From Marinomonas polaris DSM 16579 (GTDB taxonomy: Bacteria; Pseudomonadota; Gammaproteobacteria; Pseudomonadales; Marinomonadaceae), in contig NZ_FQVF01000005.1 of NCBI RefSeq assembly GCF_900129155.1, positions 62,001 to 126,000 of the forward strand: DNA of 64,000 nt. The letters are read 5' to 3'. Under the pieces are notes generated by a model. The model had not been told where the DNA came from and searched no databases. It worked only from the letters and a program-made list of their open reading frames with translations. Made by a program: the position numbers and the translations under genes. Positions within the stretch are counted from its first letter, which is position 1; every line of letters begins with the position of its first letter. Shown here one piece after another: positions 1 to 8,079 of the stretch.

Positions 1-1274
1 TGTTCATTACGGGCACCAGCTTGTAGAACTAAGCGGTCAGTTGGTCGGTATTCAAGTTGTACGAACGGAGCGTAATTGGTGTATTCCGTTTCAGGAACAT
101 AAGTGCGATTAGTCAATATTAACGTCTGACTGGTTGTGTCTTGTAACAAATCTAAGCCTGCCGTGACGCTTAAATCGTTATCTAATAGGTCGTCTTTAGT
201 TAAGCTGAATTTTGCACCGATTTTTTCTGATTGGTTTTGGCTTTGGTCAAAGGTTATACCATTGCTAGGGTCTTGGAAGCTGCCTGACTTTGATACACCA
301 TATCTCCCTTCAAAATCTTGGTGGAAAACTTGCGCTTTAAACTCCATACCATCAAGGTCGCTGTCGGTATAAGCAAGGCTGGTAGTTTGAACATCGTTAT
401 ATGGAGCAAGACCTCTTGGTGTGCTTTTGATGGAGCTGGTTGGAATGCCGTTTGATCTGTCTCCGTTGACACCAGTGAAGTTCATTCGTCCTTTTAATCT
501 GTACTTGTTAACTTCAAGTTCCAGTCTTTTGTCATCGGTTAGCCAGTAACCAAGTTTGACAAAAGCATCGTAGCTTTTTGAATCCATTGTTTCGCCACGA
601 GTAGAGTCTGAACCAACATAGTTGCCGTCGGCATCAAGATAGATCCCTTGTACTTCGTTGGACAAACCCACAAGGTAATCAAAATTATCTTGTGAACCTT
701 CTACTTGGTAGCCAATTTTATAGGCCAGAGAATCGCTTTTTAATTCATCTGTCGGTGTGGTCAGTTGTACATCGACGTGTTGTTTTAGTTCGTTTGAACG
801 ATTTGATTTGGTGATGAAGTTAATAATACCGCCAGTTGCCCCTAAGCCATGAATTGCGCTTGCACCATGAATCACTTCAATGCGTTCCACCATAGCAAGG
901 TCAATGGTGTGTGCGGCACGGCTACCGTCTCGAAGTGGATTAGACTGTGGAACACCATCTATCATGTATAAAACAGAGCGTCCTCGAAAAGATTGGCTGC
1001 TATCGTTTAATTTTTGCGTATTCGGTGCATAGGCAGGTAGAAGATTAGAAAGTACTTGCGAGCTGTCAGAGCTGATGGACAGTTGTTCTTCAATTTGTTG
1101 TCGAGTGATAACAGTGATGACCTGAGGACTGTCTTCTTTTTTGGTATTAGAGCGACTGGTTTGGATAACTAGCTCATCGAGGCTTACGGACTCCGTGTCT
1201 GCAAGGGTGATTTGTGAGGCGCTAAGGGCGAAAGGCAATAGGATAATTGCCGTGTAAGGTTTTTTGGATAACAT
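1..1274 (-). CDS. TonB-dependent receptor (partial, N-terminal part)
   Basis: Open reading frame running off the left edge; about 424 N-terminal residues are present. It begins with a signal peptide (MLSKKPYTAIILLPFALSAS) and a TonB-box-like DELVIQTSR. The plug domain follows, with RGRSVLYMIDGVPQSNP and IEVIHGASAIHGLGATGG, typical of outer-membrane siderophore or haem receptors, then the first barrel strands. It would import an iron chelate using TonB energy. A Fur-box-like site lies about 45 bp upstream of the start. The ligand cannot be told because most of the barrel is outside the window. The family is secure; the iron role is inferred from the operator. Confidence 0.9.
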   Translation of the reverse strand, partial: MLSKKPYTAIILLPFALSASQITLADTESVSLDELVIQTSRSNTKKEDSPQVITVITRQQIEEQLSISSDSSQVLSNLLPAYAPNTQKLNDSSQSFRGRSVLYMIDGVPQSNPLRDGSRAAHTIDLAMVERIEVIHGASAIHGLGATGGIINFITKSNRSNELKQHVDVQLTTPTDELKSDSLAYKIGYQVEGSQDNFDYLVGLSNEVQGIYLDADGNYVGSDSTRGETMDSKSYDAFVKLGYWLTDDKRLELEVNKYRLKGRMNFTGVNGDRSNGIPTSSIKSTPRGLAPYNDVQTTSLAYTDSDLDGMEFKAQVFHQDFEGRYGVSKSGSFQDPSNGITFDQSQNQSEKIGAKFSLTKDDLLDNDLSVTAGLDLLQDTTSQTLILTNRTYVPETEYTNYAPFVQLEYRPTDRLVLQAGARNE

Positions 1275-1316
1275 TAAACGGAGTCCTTTATAAAATAGAT
1301 TTATGCAATTGATAAA

Positions 1317-1335
1317 AGTAATGATATCTATTATC
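1317..1335. promoter_or_regulatory. Fur-box-like operator
   Basis: The 19 bases AGTAATGATATCTATTATC match the Fur consensus GATAATGATAATCATTATC at 14 positions by eye. The site lies just upstream of the TonB-dependent receptor, where Fur would repress under iron sufficiency. Confidence 0.6.
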
Positions 1336-1397
1336 AATTAAAAAGTCTTATTTTTGGGGCTTTCTTTTAATGTCTTTTCAATTTAGGAGAGAAATAT

Positions 1398-1428
1398 AAA
1401 GAGGGAAACCGCTACTTTTCCCTCTTTA
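1398..1428 (-). terminator. Hairpin downstream of puuE
   Basis: Perfect 11-bp stem AAAGAGGGAAA / TTTCCCTCTTT with a 9-base loop. On the minus strand it follows the puuE stop codon and runs into a T-rich tail, so it probably ends the puuE transcript. Confidence 0.5.
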
Positions 1429-1463
1429 ATCAAATGGTTAGATTTTTAAATAGGTTTTAATAT

Positions 1464-2390
1464 TTAACTCTGCGGCGGATGATTTGCAATCCAATGATCT
1501 GCAATATCTTCACGGCGAGCAATCCAGACGTTGTCGTGGGATTGTACGTAGTCTAAGAACTTCTTCAGTGCCATGAATCTGCTTGGCTTGCCAAGGGTTC
1601 GGCAATGCATACCAATGGACATCATTTTCGGTGCGGTGGCACCTTCTTCATATAAACAATCAAAGTTGTCTTTCAGGTATTGGAAGAATTCTTCGCCATG
1701 ATTAAAGCCATAAGGCGAGGAAAACTTCATATCGTTGCAATCGAGTGTATAAGGCACGATCAAATGCGGTTTGCTACCACCATCAGGTGTATCGACTTTT
1801 ACCCAATAAGGGAGGTCATCACCGTAATTATCTGAGTCGTATTTGAGCTGGGTTTGTTCTGCGACCAAGACGCGAGTATTTGGCGAGTCTCGCCCTGTAT
1901 ACCAGCCAACAGGTTTAGCACCAGTGACTTCTTCGATTAAAGCAAGCGCTTGTTGCATGTGCTCGCGTTCTTGCTCGATTGGCATTTCTTGATAATGAAT
2001 CCATTTTAAACCATGGCAAACAATTTCGTGTTTGCCTTCCACAAAAGCTTTGGCCACTTCTGGATTACGTTGTAATGCAGTCGCAATGGCAAAAACAGTG
2101 AGTGGCAAACCGCGTCGCTCAAACTCATTTAAAATACGCCACACACCAGTGCGAGAGCCATATTCGTATAGAGACTCCATGCTCATGTGGCGGTCTTTGA
2201 AGGGCTGCGCGCCGAAGATTTCCGATAGAAATGTCTCGGCGTGTTCATCGCCATGAAGAACGCAATTTTCACCACCTTCTTCGAAGTTTAAAACAAACTG
2301 GACTGCAATTCTGGCATTGTTTGGCCATTTTACGTTTGGTAGCCCTTGGCGACCATAACCCGCGTAATCGCGTTCTAAGTAGTGTTTCAT
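1464..2390 (-). CDS. puuE: Allantoinase PuuE (polysaccharide-deacetylase-like)
   Basis: 308 residues, the usual PuuE length. The N-terminus (RDYAGYGRQGLPNVKWP), FEEGGENCVLHGDEHAE near residue 40, EIVCHGLKW near 122 and YTGRDSPNTR near 163 are PuuE hallmarks on a NodB/polysaccharide-deacetylase fold. PuuE opens the ring of allantoin to allantoate in purine breakdown and is unrelated to metal-dependent AllB. It is the last gene of a minus-strand set with the racemase and GntR regulator, and a divergent NCS1 permease probably imports the substrate. This matches the hpxB-hpxA pairing known in Klebsiella. A close hydantoin is the alternative substrate. Confidence 0.9.
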   Translation of the reverse strand: MKHYLERDYAGYGRQGLPNVKWPNNARIAVQFVLNFEEGGENCVLHGDEHAETFLSEIFGAQPFKDRHMSMESLYEYGSRTGVWRILNEFERRGLPLTVFAIATALQRNPEVAKAFVEGKHEIVCHGLKWIHYQEMPIEQEREHMQQALALIEEVTGAKPVGWYTGRDSPNTRVLVAEQTQLKYDSDNYGDDLPYWVKVDTPDGGSKPHLIVPYTLDCNDMKFSSPYGFNHGEEFFQYLKDNFDCLYEEGATAPKMMSIGMHCRTLGKPSRFMALKKFLDYVQSHDNVWIARREDIADHWIANHPPQS

Positions 2391-2429
2391 AGTCTGTGTT
2401 CCATTATTTTTTATGTAGTTTGGGAGTAG

Positions 2430-3161
2430 TTATAAACTCCAGTGGGCATAGCGCCCAGTAAAAGCTTTGCTAACACGCTGTCCGTATTGACCTTTTTTAG
2501 AGGTTTGTAGCCCTAACTGATGCAATGATTCTGCCAGTTTTACCGCGGCGACAACGCCATCAATAATAGGAACAGGTAATTCGGTAGATAGCTTTTCCAC
2601 CAAACTCGACATGCCAGCACAGCCCAAGACGATGGCTTCCGCGCCGTCTTCCTCTATCGCGGCTAGGCATTCTGTTTTAAGTAACTGATATGCTGCGGGA
2701 TCGATATTTTCTAAGGCTAAAACGGGAATGTTGGTGGCTCTTACACCGCTGCATTTATGTTGATAACCGTATTTTTGAAGTAAGTGTTCACTTGCTGGTA
2801 AGGTTCTGGATAACGTGGTGACGACGCCAAAGCGGTGGGCAATTAAACTTGCCATTTGAAATCCCGCCTCGGCAATGCCTATCACAGGTGCATCCGCTAA
2901 TTCACGGGCGGCGTCTAAAGCCGGATCGCCAAAGCAGGCGATAATATGAGCATCAACACCTTGTTGTTTGCCTTGTTCTATTAGGTCGAGAAGGGCTGCA
3001 CTGGCAATGACTTCATCAAAAGCGCACTCTATGCTTTTCGGTCCGTGTTCTGGTGTGCAGGCGATAATTTGTGTGCTGTCTAGCGCAACAGATTGTGCGC
3101 TCAGTGCCATGGCATTAGTCATGTCAGCGCTGGTGTTTGGGTTAATGAGCTGAATTCGCAT
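2430..3161 (-). CDS. hpxA: Allantoin/hydantoin racemase (Asp/Glu racemase superfamily)
   Basis: 243 residues from the ATG at 3161, chosen because AGGAG sits at the right distance upstream and it lies just after the gntR stop; a longer reading overlaps gntR. MRIQLINPNTSADMT is the typical hydantoin-racemase start. Two catalytic cysteines are visible: Cys76 in IIACFGDPA and Cys181 in VLGCAGM. The enzyme would interconvert allantoin enantiomers for the stereospecific allantoinase next door. The symbol is by analogy with Klebsiella hpxA; hydantoin racemase proper is the alternative. Confidence 0.8.
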   Translation of the reverse strand: MRIQLINPNTSADMTNAMALSAQSVALDSTQIIACTPEHGPKSIECAFDEVIASAALLDLIEQGKQQGVDAHIIACFGDPALDAARELADAPVIGIAEAGFQMASLIAHRFGVVTTLSRTLPASEHLLQKYGYQHKCSGVRATNIPVLALENIDPAAYQLLKTECLAAIEEDGAEAIVLGCAGMSSLVEKLSTELPVPIIDGVVAAVKLAESLHQLGLQTSKKGQYGQRVSKAFTGRYAHWSL

Positions 3162-3168
3162 GGTGCTC

Positions 3169-3834
3169 CTAGCGGCCAAAAAGTCGTTGAAAATCGATAT
3201 TTTCTTCGGGTTTGCTTTCGAGAATAAGTGACGATTTAATATGTTTTAAGTGGTGACTCATCCAAGTTTTAGCTTCATCTTTTCTACCCTGGTCAAGAAT
3301 ATCGAGTAGCTGTGAATGATCACCACATTCGCAACCCACGCTGCCGCGAGTACCGTAAGCGGCCAGAATCAAGGAAGACCGATAGCACAGCTGTTCAACA
3401 AAGCTAGCCAGCACCTGATTGCCAGAAAGCTTTGCTAATTCGTAATGGAAGCGAGCTGTTAGTTGTATAGAGTCTGCCAGTTGGTTGGCCTCTTCTGCGC
3501 GTTTTTCTTCAGTGACCATGATTCGAAAACGTTCAGAATGTTCTGTATTCCAATGATCAAGTAAGGCTGGAATGAGTTGCGGCTCAATCAATATGCGGCT
3601 GTCTAGAACTTCTAATGCTTCGGCTTCACTAGGTCGGTTTACTTGCGCGCCTTTGTTTTTTTCAATGATCACAAAGTGTTCTAAGGCGAGCCGCTGTAAT
3701 ACTTTGCGTATGCCTGTTCGGCTTACACCAAACGCTTCTGATAAACGATCTTCTGGTAAACGCGCCCCTGGCGGTAATTGATGTTCGACAATGGCGTTTA
3801 GCATTTGTCGGTAAATGTTCTCGTCATTCGACAT
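3169..3834 (-). CDS. GntR-family regulator with FCD domain
   Basis: 221 residues: a winged helix at about 8-70 (LPEDRLSEAFGVSRTGIRKVLQRL) and an all-helical FCD ligand domain at about 80-205. It is first in the minus-strand set with racemase and allantoinase and divergent from the NCS1 permease. A near-palindrome ATTGTATACGAT sits 17 bp upstream of its own start, and a perfect version lies before the permease, so autoregulation and control of uptake are likely. The ligand is probably allantoin or a breakdown product (inference from neighbours). Confidence 0.85.
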   Translation of the reverse strand: MSNDENIYRQMLNAIVEHQLPPGARLPEDRLSEAFGVSRTGIRKVLQRLALEHFVIIEKNKGAQVNRPSEAEALEVLDSRILIEPQLIPALLDHWNTEHSERFRIMVTEEKRAEEANQLADSIQLTARFHYELAKLSGNQVLASFVEQLCYRSSLILAAYGTRGSVGCECGDHSQLLDILDQGRKDEAKTWMSHHLKHIKSSLILESKPEENIDFQRLFGR

Positions 3835-3850
3835 GAGTGCTTCTCTATAG

Positions 3851-3862
3851 ATTGTATACGAT
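3851..3862. promoter_or_regulatory. GntR operator half of a divergent pair
   Basis: ATTGTATACGAT, 11 of 12 bases identical to the perfect palindrome at 4074-4085. It contains the TNGTNNACNA core common for FadR-subfamily GntR proteins and lies just upstream of the gntR start, where binding would repress autogenously. Confidence 0.55.
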
Positions 3863-4073
3863 GTCTCATTAAATATAGTTCTTAAGACAATATAGCATGC
3901 TAGTTTGTTTCGTACATCTTAAACAAAAAATGAATTAATTGTGCACAATATTGGTGTGGTTTTCGTTTTTTTGACTTGCAATGGTGCAGTAAATGTTGGT
4001 TTTTTGGGTTCATATCCCTATTTTTACTTAAGTTCTTTAGGTTCTGTTTTTTGGCACAAAAATTGTATTTATC

Positions 4074-4085
4074 ATTGTATACAAT
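4074..4085. promoter_or_regulatory. GntR operator before NCS1 permease
   Basis: ATTGTATACAAT is a perfect 12-bp palindrome ending 17 bp before the permease start codon. With the copy at 3851 it forms an operator pair on both sides of the divergent region. Confidence 0.6.
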
Positions 4086-4102
4086 TAAAAAGGAACGCAA
4101 TC

Positions 4103-5539
4103 ATGAAACAAGAATTTGAGCAAAGTCCTAAATTAGCGAATAGGGATCTGCTGCCAGAGAAAGATCAGAAATGGGGTTGGTATAGCATCTTCGCTTTTTG
4201 GATGTCAGACGTTCATAGTGTGGGTGGATATGTGTTTGCTGCCAGCTTGTTTGCACTGGGTCTAAATGGTATTCAAGTGTTTATTAGTTTGTTATTGGGC
4301 ATTTCTATTGTGTTGGTATTTGCCAACTTGATGGGTAAACCGGGACAAAAAGCAGGCGTGCCGTTTCCTGTGGTGGCACGAATGTCTTTTGGTGTGTTCG
4401 GTGCCAATATTCCAGCCATCATTCGTGGCTTGATCGCGGTCGTTTGGTACGGTATTCAAACCTTTCTGGCGTCTAGCTCCTTCATTATTCTGTTGTTGTA
4501 TTTTTTTCCTGGCATGGCATCTCTTGCGGATCAATCTTTCATCGGTCTTTCATATCTTGGCTGGATTGGTTTCACGGCAATGTGGATTGTACAGGGAATC
4601 GTCTTCATGTTTGGCATGGACATGATTCGTAAGGTAATCGATTGGTCAGGCCCTGCTATCTATGTCGCTATGTTTGCATTGTGTATTTATATGGTGAATC
4701 GAGCGGGTTGGGAAAATATCAGCTTTAATTTGAGCTCAAATAACCTGACGGGCATGGATGTGATTGTGCAGATGTTTATTGCAATCGCGCTAGTAGCGGG
4801 TTATTTCGCTGGCCCAACGCTGAACTTTAGTGATTTTTCACGTTATTGCGGCAGTTATAAAAAATTAAAACTGGGAAACCTATTGGGCTTGCCACTTAAT
4901 TTTGTCTTGTTTTCTTTGTTTAGTGTGGTGATTGTGTCGGCTTCTATCCCAGTATTTGGTGAGATGATTACCGACCCTGTGGAAACGGTGAAACGTCTCG
5001 ATTCTGGATTTATTACGGTACTTGGTGCGTTAACTTTTATTTTTGCTACAGTTGGGATTAATATCGTTGCGAACTTTGTGGCGCCAGCGTTTGATTTCTC
5101 CAACGTATCACCACAGAAAATCAGCTTTAGAGCCGGTGGTTTTATTGCCGCGTTTGGTTCTGTGCTGCTAACGCCATGGAATTTATTCAATAACCCAGAA
5201 GTGATTCACTACACGGTAGATGTTTTGGGTGCGATGATTGGGCCTTTGTACGGCATTATTATTGTCGATTATTTCTTTATTAAAAAAGGCCAAATTGATG
5301 TTGCCGCTTTGTACACAGAGTCTCCTAAAGGGGCTTATTGGTATGAGAATGGCGTGAATAAGAAAAGCGTTTATGCTCTGATTATTGCGGGTTTAGTATC
5401 TATCTTAGCGACCTTTGTATTCAGCGCCTTGGCAAACTACGCCATCTTTATAGGTGGCATCGTGGCGGCATTGTCTTATCGCTACATGATGGAGCCTGAG
5501 CGTGTTGCTTTGCAAAGCATGGCATTGGCTAAGTCGTAA
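4103..5539 (+). CDS. NCS1-family permease (allantoin/cytosine/hydantoin type)
   Basis: 478 residues from the ATG at 4103, which follows AAGGAA; reading from an upstream codon adds a non-conserved stretch. About 12 hydrophobic segments, with the NCS1-type start KWGWYSIFAFWMSDVHSVGGYVFAASLF cut short here by the residue limit, then GYFAGPTLNFSDFSRYC mid-protein. NCS1 carriers are sodium- or proton-coupled importers of nucleobases, allantoin or hydantoins. Position opposite the allantoinase and racemase genes suggests allantoin or a hydantoin as substrate. A strong terminator follows. Confidence 0.85.
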   Translation: MKQEFEQSPKLANRDLLPEKDQKWGWYSIFAFWMSDVHSVGGYVFAASLFALGLNGIQVFISLLLGISIVLVFANLMGKPGQKAGVPFPVVARMSFGVFGANIPAIIRGLIAVVWYGIQTFLASSSFIILLLYFFPGMASLADQSFIGLSYLGWIGFTAMWIVQGIVFMFGMDMIRKVIDWSGPAIYVAMFALCIYMVNRAGWENISFNLSSNNLTGMDVIVQMFIAIALVAGYFAGPTLNFSDFSRYCGSYKKLKLGNLLGLPLNFVLFSLFSVVIVSASIPVFGEMITDPVETVKRLDSGFITVLGALTFIFATVGINIVANFVAPAFDFSNVSPQKISFRAGGFIAAFGSVLLTPWNLFNNPEVIHYTVDVLGAMIGPLYGIIIVDYFFIKKGQIDVAALYTESPKGAYWYENGVNKKSVYALIIAGLVSILATFVFSALANYAIFIGGIVAALSYRYMMEPERVALQSMALAKS

Positions 5540-5561
5540 ATGCGTTTGATCCTAACACTCA

Positions 5562-5599
5562 AAAGCCCCGCATTCCCTAGGAAAGGAATGCGGGGCTTT
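5562..5599. terminator. Bidirectional terminator
   Basis: Perfect 15-bp stem AAAGCCCCGCATTCC / GGAATGCGGGGCTTT with an 8-base loop and T-rich flanks. It lies between the convergent NCS1 permease and eat genes and can serve both. Confidence 0.85.
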
Positions 5600-5625
5600 G
5601 TTTTATTTACTCAGTGAAAAGGTTG

Positions 5626-7032
5626 TTAAGCCGTTGCAGCGAGGTCGGCTTCTGCCGCCGCCAGCATGTCAAACTCTTCTTCTGGTGTTTTCGCCACAAG
5701 GCGATTTTTACTGTACAAGAAGTAGTAAGCGGCGCCGATAGCGAACAAGACCAGCGTGTAGAAAAACGCGCGTGGGTCGTAAGCGTAAACGCCAGTGAGT
5801 GCTAACAGAGACAAAACAAACGCGATAGACGAGGTGAAAATACCGCCTGGTGTTTTATAAGGACGCTCCATATTTGGCTGTTTGATGCGAAGCAAAATGT
5901 GGCTAAGCGCCATCAAAGCATAAGATACGGTTGCGCCAACCACGGCCATTGCCAACATTAGATCGCCTTCGCCCGTCAAAGAAGCAAGGAAGCCTAAAAT
6001 GCCAGGTACGATCAAAGCACGAGCAGGCACTTTACGTTTGTCTGTTACTGACAAGCTTTGTGGAATGTAACCAGCACGAGACAGAGCAAAGACTAAACGG
6101 CTGTAACCGTAGATGATGGAGAAGAAAGACGCGATCAAACCAGCAAGACCGAGAACGTTTACCGCTGTTGCCAAAGAGCTGTGACCCGCAAAATTTAAGG
6201 CATCAACCAAAGGCACTGCGCTCTTGCCCATCGCATCTGCACCAGCGGCACCGGCTAACAAAAACACCACCAAAAGTGCCGTGAACAGTAAGAAGATCAT
6301 CGCGCCGATAATGCCTTTTGGCACATCTTTCGCTGGATCTTTGGCTTCTTCTGCGGCTAGAGGCACACCTTCAACCGCCAAGAACAACCACATGCCAAAT
6401 GGCAATGCCGCCCAAATACCATACCAGCCCATCGGCATAAACTCAGACGCGCCAGCGGCATCGGTGACCGCCACATCAAATAAACGGCTGCTATCAAAAT
6501 CGCCAATCAAGGCTACTGCTGTCGCTAGAATGGCGATGACTGCCAAGCCGCTGATGACCATCATGACTTTTAGCGCTTCGCCTGCACCGGCTAGGTGAAT
6601 GCCGATAAAGACAATGTAAAACGCGGCGTAGACCCAAGGTCCATTAAAGCCCAACAGGGCTTCTACCGCAGAACCGATAAATATCACAATGGCGGCAGGC
6701 GCCAAAGCGTATTCAATTAACACCGCTAGGCCGGTTAAATAACCGCCAGTAGGCCCCATTGCTTGACGCGCAAAACTGTAACCGCCGCCCGCCGCTGGGA
6801 TAGCGGCAGACATTTCTGCCAAGGATAAAACCAAGGTGAAATACATCACCGCCATGAGCGCTGCTGCGATGGCAAACCCGCCCCAGCCCGCTTCGGCAAT
6901 ACCAAAGTTCCAGCCTGCGAAGTCACCAGAGATAACGTAAGATACGCCCAAACCCGCGAGCAGAATCCAGCCCGCGGAGCCTCGTTTTAGCTGGCGTTTC
7001 GCCAGATATTCTTTATTGATTTGATCAGACAT
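5626..7032 (-). CDS. eat: Ethanolamine permease (APC superfamily)
   Basis: 468 residues with about 12 hydrophobic segments. KRGSAGWILLAGLGVSYVIS, GDFAGWNFGIAEAGWGG and AAIPAAGGGYSFARQAMGP match ethanolamine permeases of the Eat/EutP-like family of non-microcompartment bacteria. It would import ethanolamine across the inner membrane. It lies downstream of eutB and eutC on the same strand, about 150 bp apart, so it may be transcribed with them. The short C-terminus is rich in Glu and Ala. Confidence 0.9.
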   Translation of the reverse strand: MSDQINKEYLAKRQLKRGSAGWILLAGLGVSYVISGDFAGWNFGIAEAGWGGFAIAAALMAVMYFTLVLSLAEMSAAIPAAGGGYSFARQAMGPTGGYLTGLAVLIEYALAPAAIVIFIGSAVEALLGFNGPWVYAAFYIVFIGIHLAGAGEALKVMMVISGLAVIAILATAVALIGDFDSSRLFDVAVTDAAGASEFMPMGWYGIWAALPFGMWLFLAVEGVPLAAEEAKDPAKDVPKGIIGAMIFLLFTALLVVFLLAGAAGADAMGKSAVPLVDALNFAGHSSLATAVNVLGLAGLIASFFSIIYGYSRLVFALSRAGYIPQSLSVTDKRKVPARALIVPGILGFLASLTGEGDLMLAMAVVGATVSYALMALSHILLRIKQPNMERPYKTPGGIFTSSIAFVLSLLALTGVYAYDPRAFFYTLVLFAIGAAYYFLYSKNRLVAKTPEEEFDMLAAAEADLAATA

Positions 7033-7185
7033 TTTAGTTTCCTTTTGTTCCAGTTGTGCTCTATATGTTGAGTTTTAAACCGTCATTTTTTGCCCTGTGG
7101 GCTTATAGTTTTCTTGCTTTTCTGTTTGTACGTCTTCGTGCGTTTTGTTTTTCCTTATCTTTTTTCTCTTGTCTTTTTCCTCGTA

Positions 7186-8079
7186 TTAGGAGATGAGGAA
7201 GTTTTTTGACTCCTTTGATGTATCTATAATTAAGTCATCGTCTGATCTGTCTTTGAGTTTTACGCCAGACAGCTTCAGGGTTCGTGCTTCGTTTAATAGA
7301 TAAAAGGCTTTACGTGCGGCTTCTTGGTAAACCAAGCCCGCTGGGCGAACGTTGGAAATGCAGTTGCGGTAGGCATCTGTTAGGCCGACTTTGCCGCCCC
7401 AAGTCAGGTACAAACCTAAGCTATCGGGCGAGCTCAACCCAGGGCGCTCACCGATCAATACCAAGACGCATTTGGCGTTTAGGCGTTCACAAACATCGTC
7501 GCCAATCGCTACGCGGCCTTGCTTTACAAAACAAACAGGCGCGAGGCTCCAGCCGTTTATATGGCTAGAAAGTGCTTGTAAAAACGGTAAGGTATTTTGT
7601 TCAACCGCCAGCGACGACAAACCATCGACGACTACAATGGCAAGGTCATAGTCTTGCGAAGTAGAAACTCTGTGCTCGTCTAGTTTATTGGCAGATTCGT
7701 CATTCAATCTGCGACCGTAATCTGGACGTTGTAAATAGGTTGCGCGGTCCGTCGCGCGACTGTGTAACAGTAGGGGGGCACAGTTTTTGGTCCAATCTTT
7801 AGCCCAATCTTTAGCCCAATCTTGCTCTACCAGAGCTTTGGCTAACGCGTCGCTATCGAGTTGCGTGTGCACCGCATCGATCGCTTGAGCATGGGCAAGT
7901 TGGAATGCTAATAAATGTTTGGTTGGGACGCTGATACCAGAACGGCCTAAACCAATACGCGCGTCAGTAAAGGCATTGAGTTTGCTCCACGCGTTTTCGG
8001 TGACGGCTTCTGCATGAGGATGCGTCGGAAAGGACTTATTAGGTTTAGGGATGTCGGATTTAGGAGTGTCTTGGCTCAT
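7186..8079 (-). CDS. eutC: Ethanolamine ammonia-lyase small subunit
   Basis: 297 residues. Family motifs include FTDARIGLGRSGISVPTKHLL (given in part) near 37-55, VVVDGLSSLAVE near 150 and LIGERPGLSSPDSLGLYLTW near 208. With EutB it forms the adenosylcobalamin enzyme that splits ethanolamine to acetaldehyde and ammonia. Start and eutB stop overlap (ATGA), a sign of translational coupling. Odd: residues around 88-99 hold an in-frame triple repeat DWAKDWAKDWTK, not expected in the family, coded by 12-bp tandem repeats. Confidence 0.93.
   Translation of the reverse strand: MSQDTPKSDIPKPNKSFPTHPHAEAVTENAWSKLNAFTDARIGLGRSGISVPTKHLLAFQLAHAQAIDAVHTQLDSDALAKALVEQDWAKDWAKDWTKNCAPLLLHSRATDRATYLQRPDYGRRLNDESANKLDEHRVSTSQDYDLAIVVVDGLSSLAVEQNTLPFLQALSSHINGWSLAPVCFVKQGRVAIGDDVCERLNAKCVLVLIGERPGLSSPDSLGLYLTWGGKVGLTDAYRNCISNVRPAGLVYQEAARKAFYLLNEARTLKLSGVKLKDRSDDDLIIDTSKESKNFLIS
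7791..7826. repeat. 12-bp tandem repeat inside eutC
   Basis: Three near-identical 12-bp units (TCCAATCTTTAG, CCCAATCTTTAG, CCCAATCTTGCT on the plus strand). They code DWxK repeats and keep the eutC frame, which points to slippage. Confidence 0.75.

Noticed and set aside
254..472. 72-codon minus-strand frame near the left edge
   Set aside because: It is out of frame with the TonB-dependent receptor that clearly covers the same bases on the same strand.
3900..4100. 66-codon minus-strand frame in the gntR-permease gap
   Set aside because: Low-complexity Lys/Asn-rich product, no ribosome site, and it covers the operator region.
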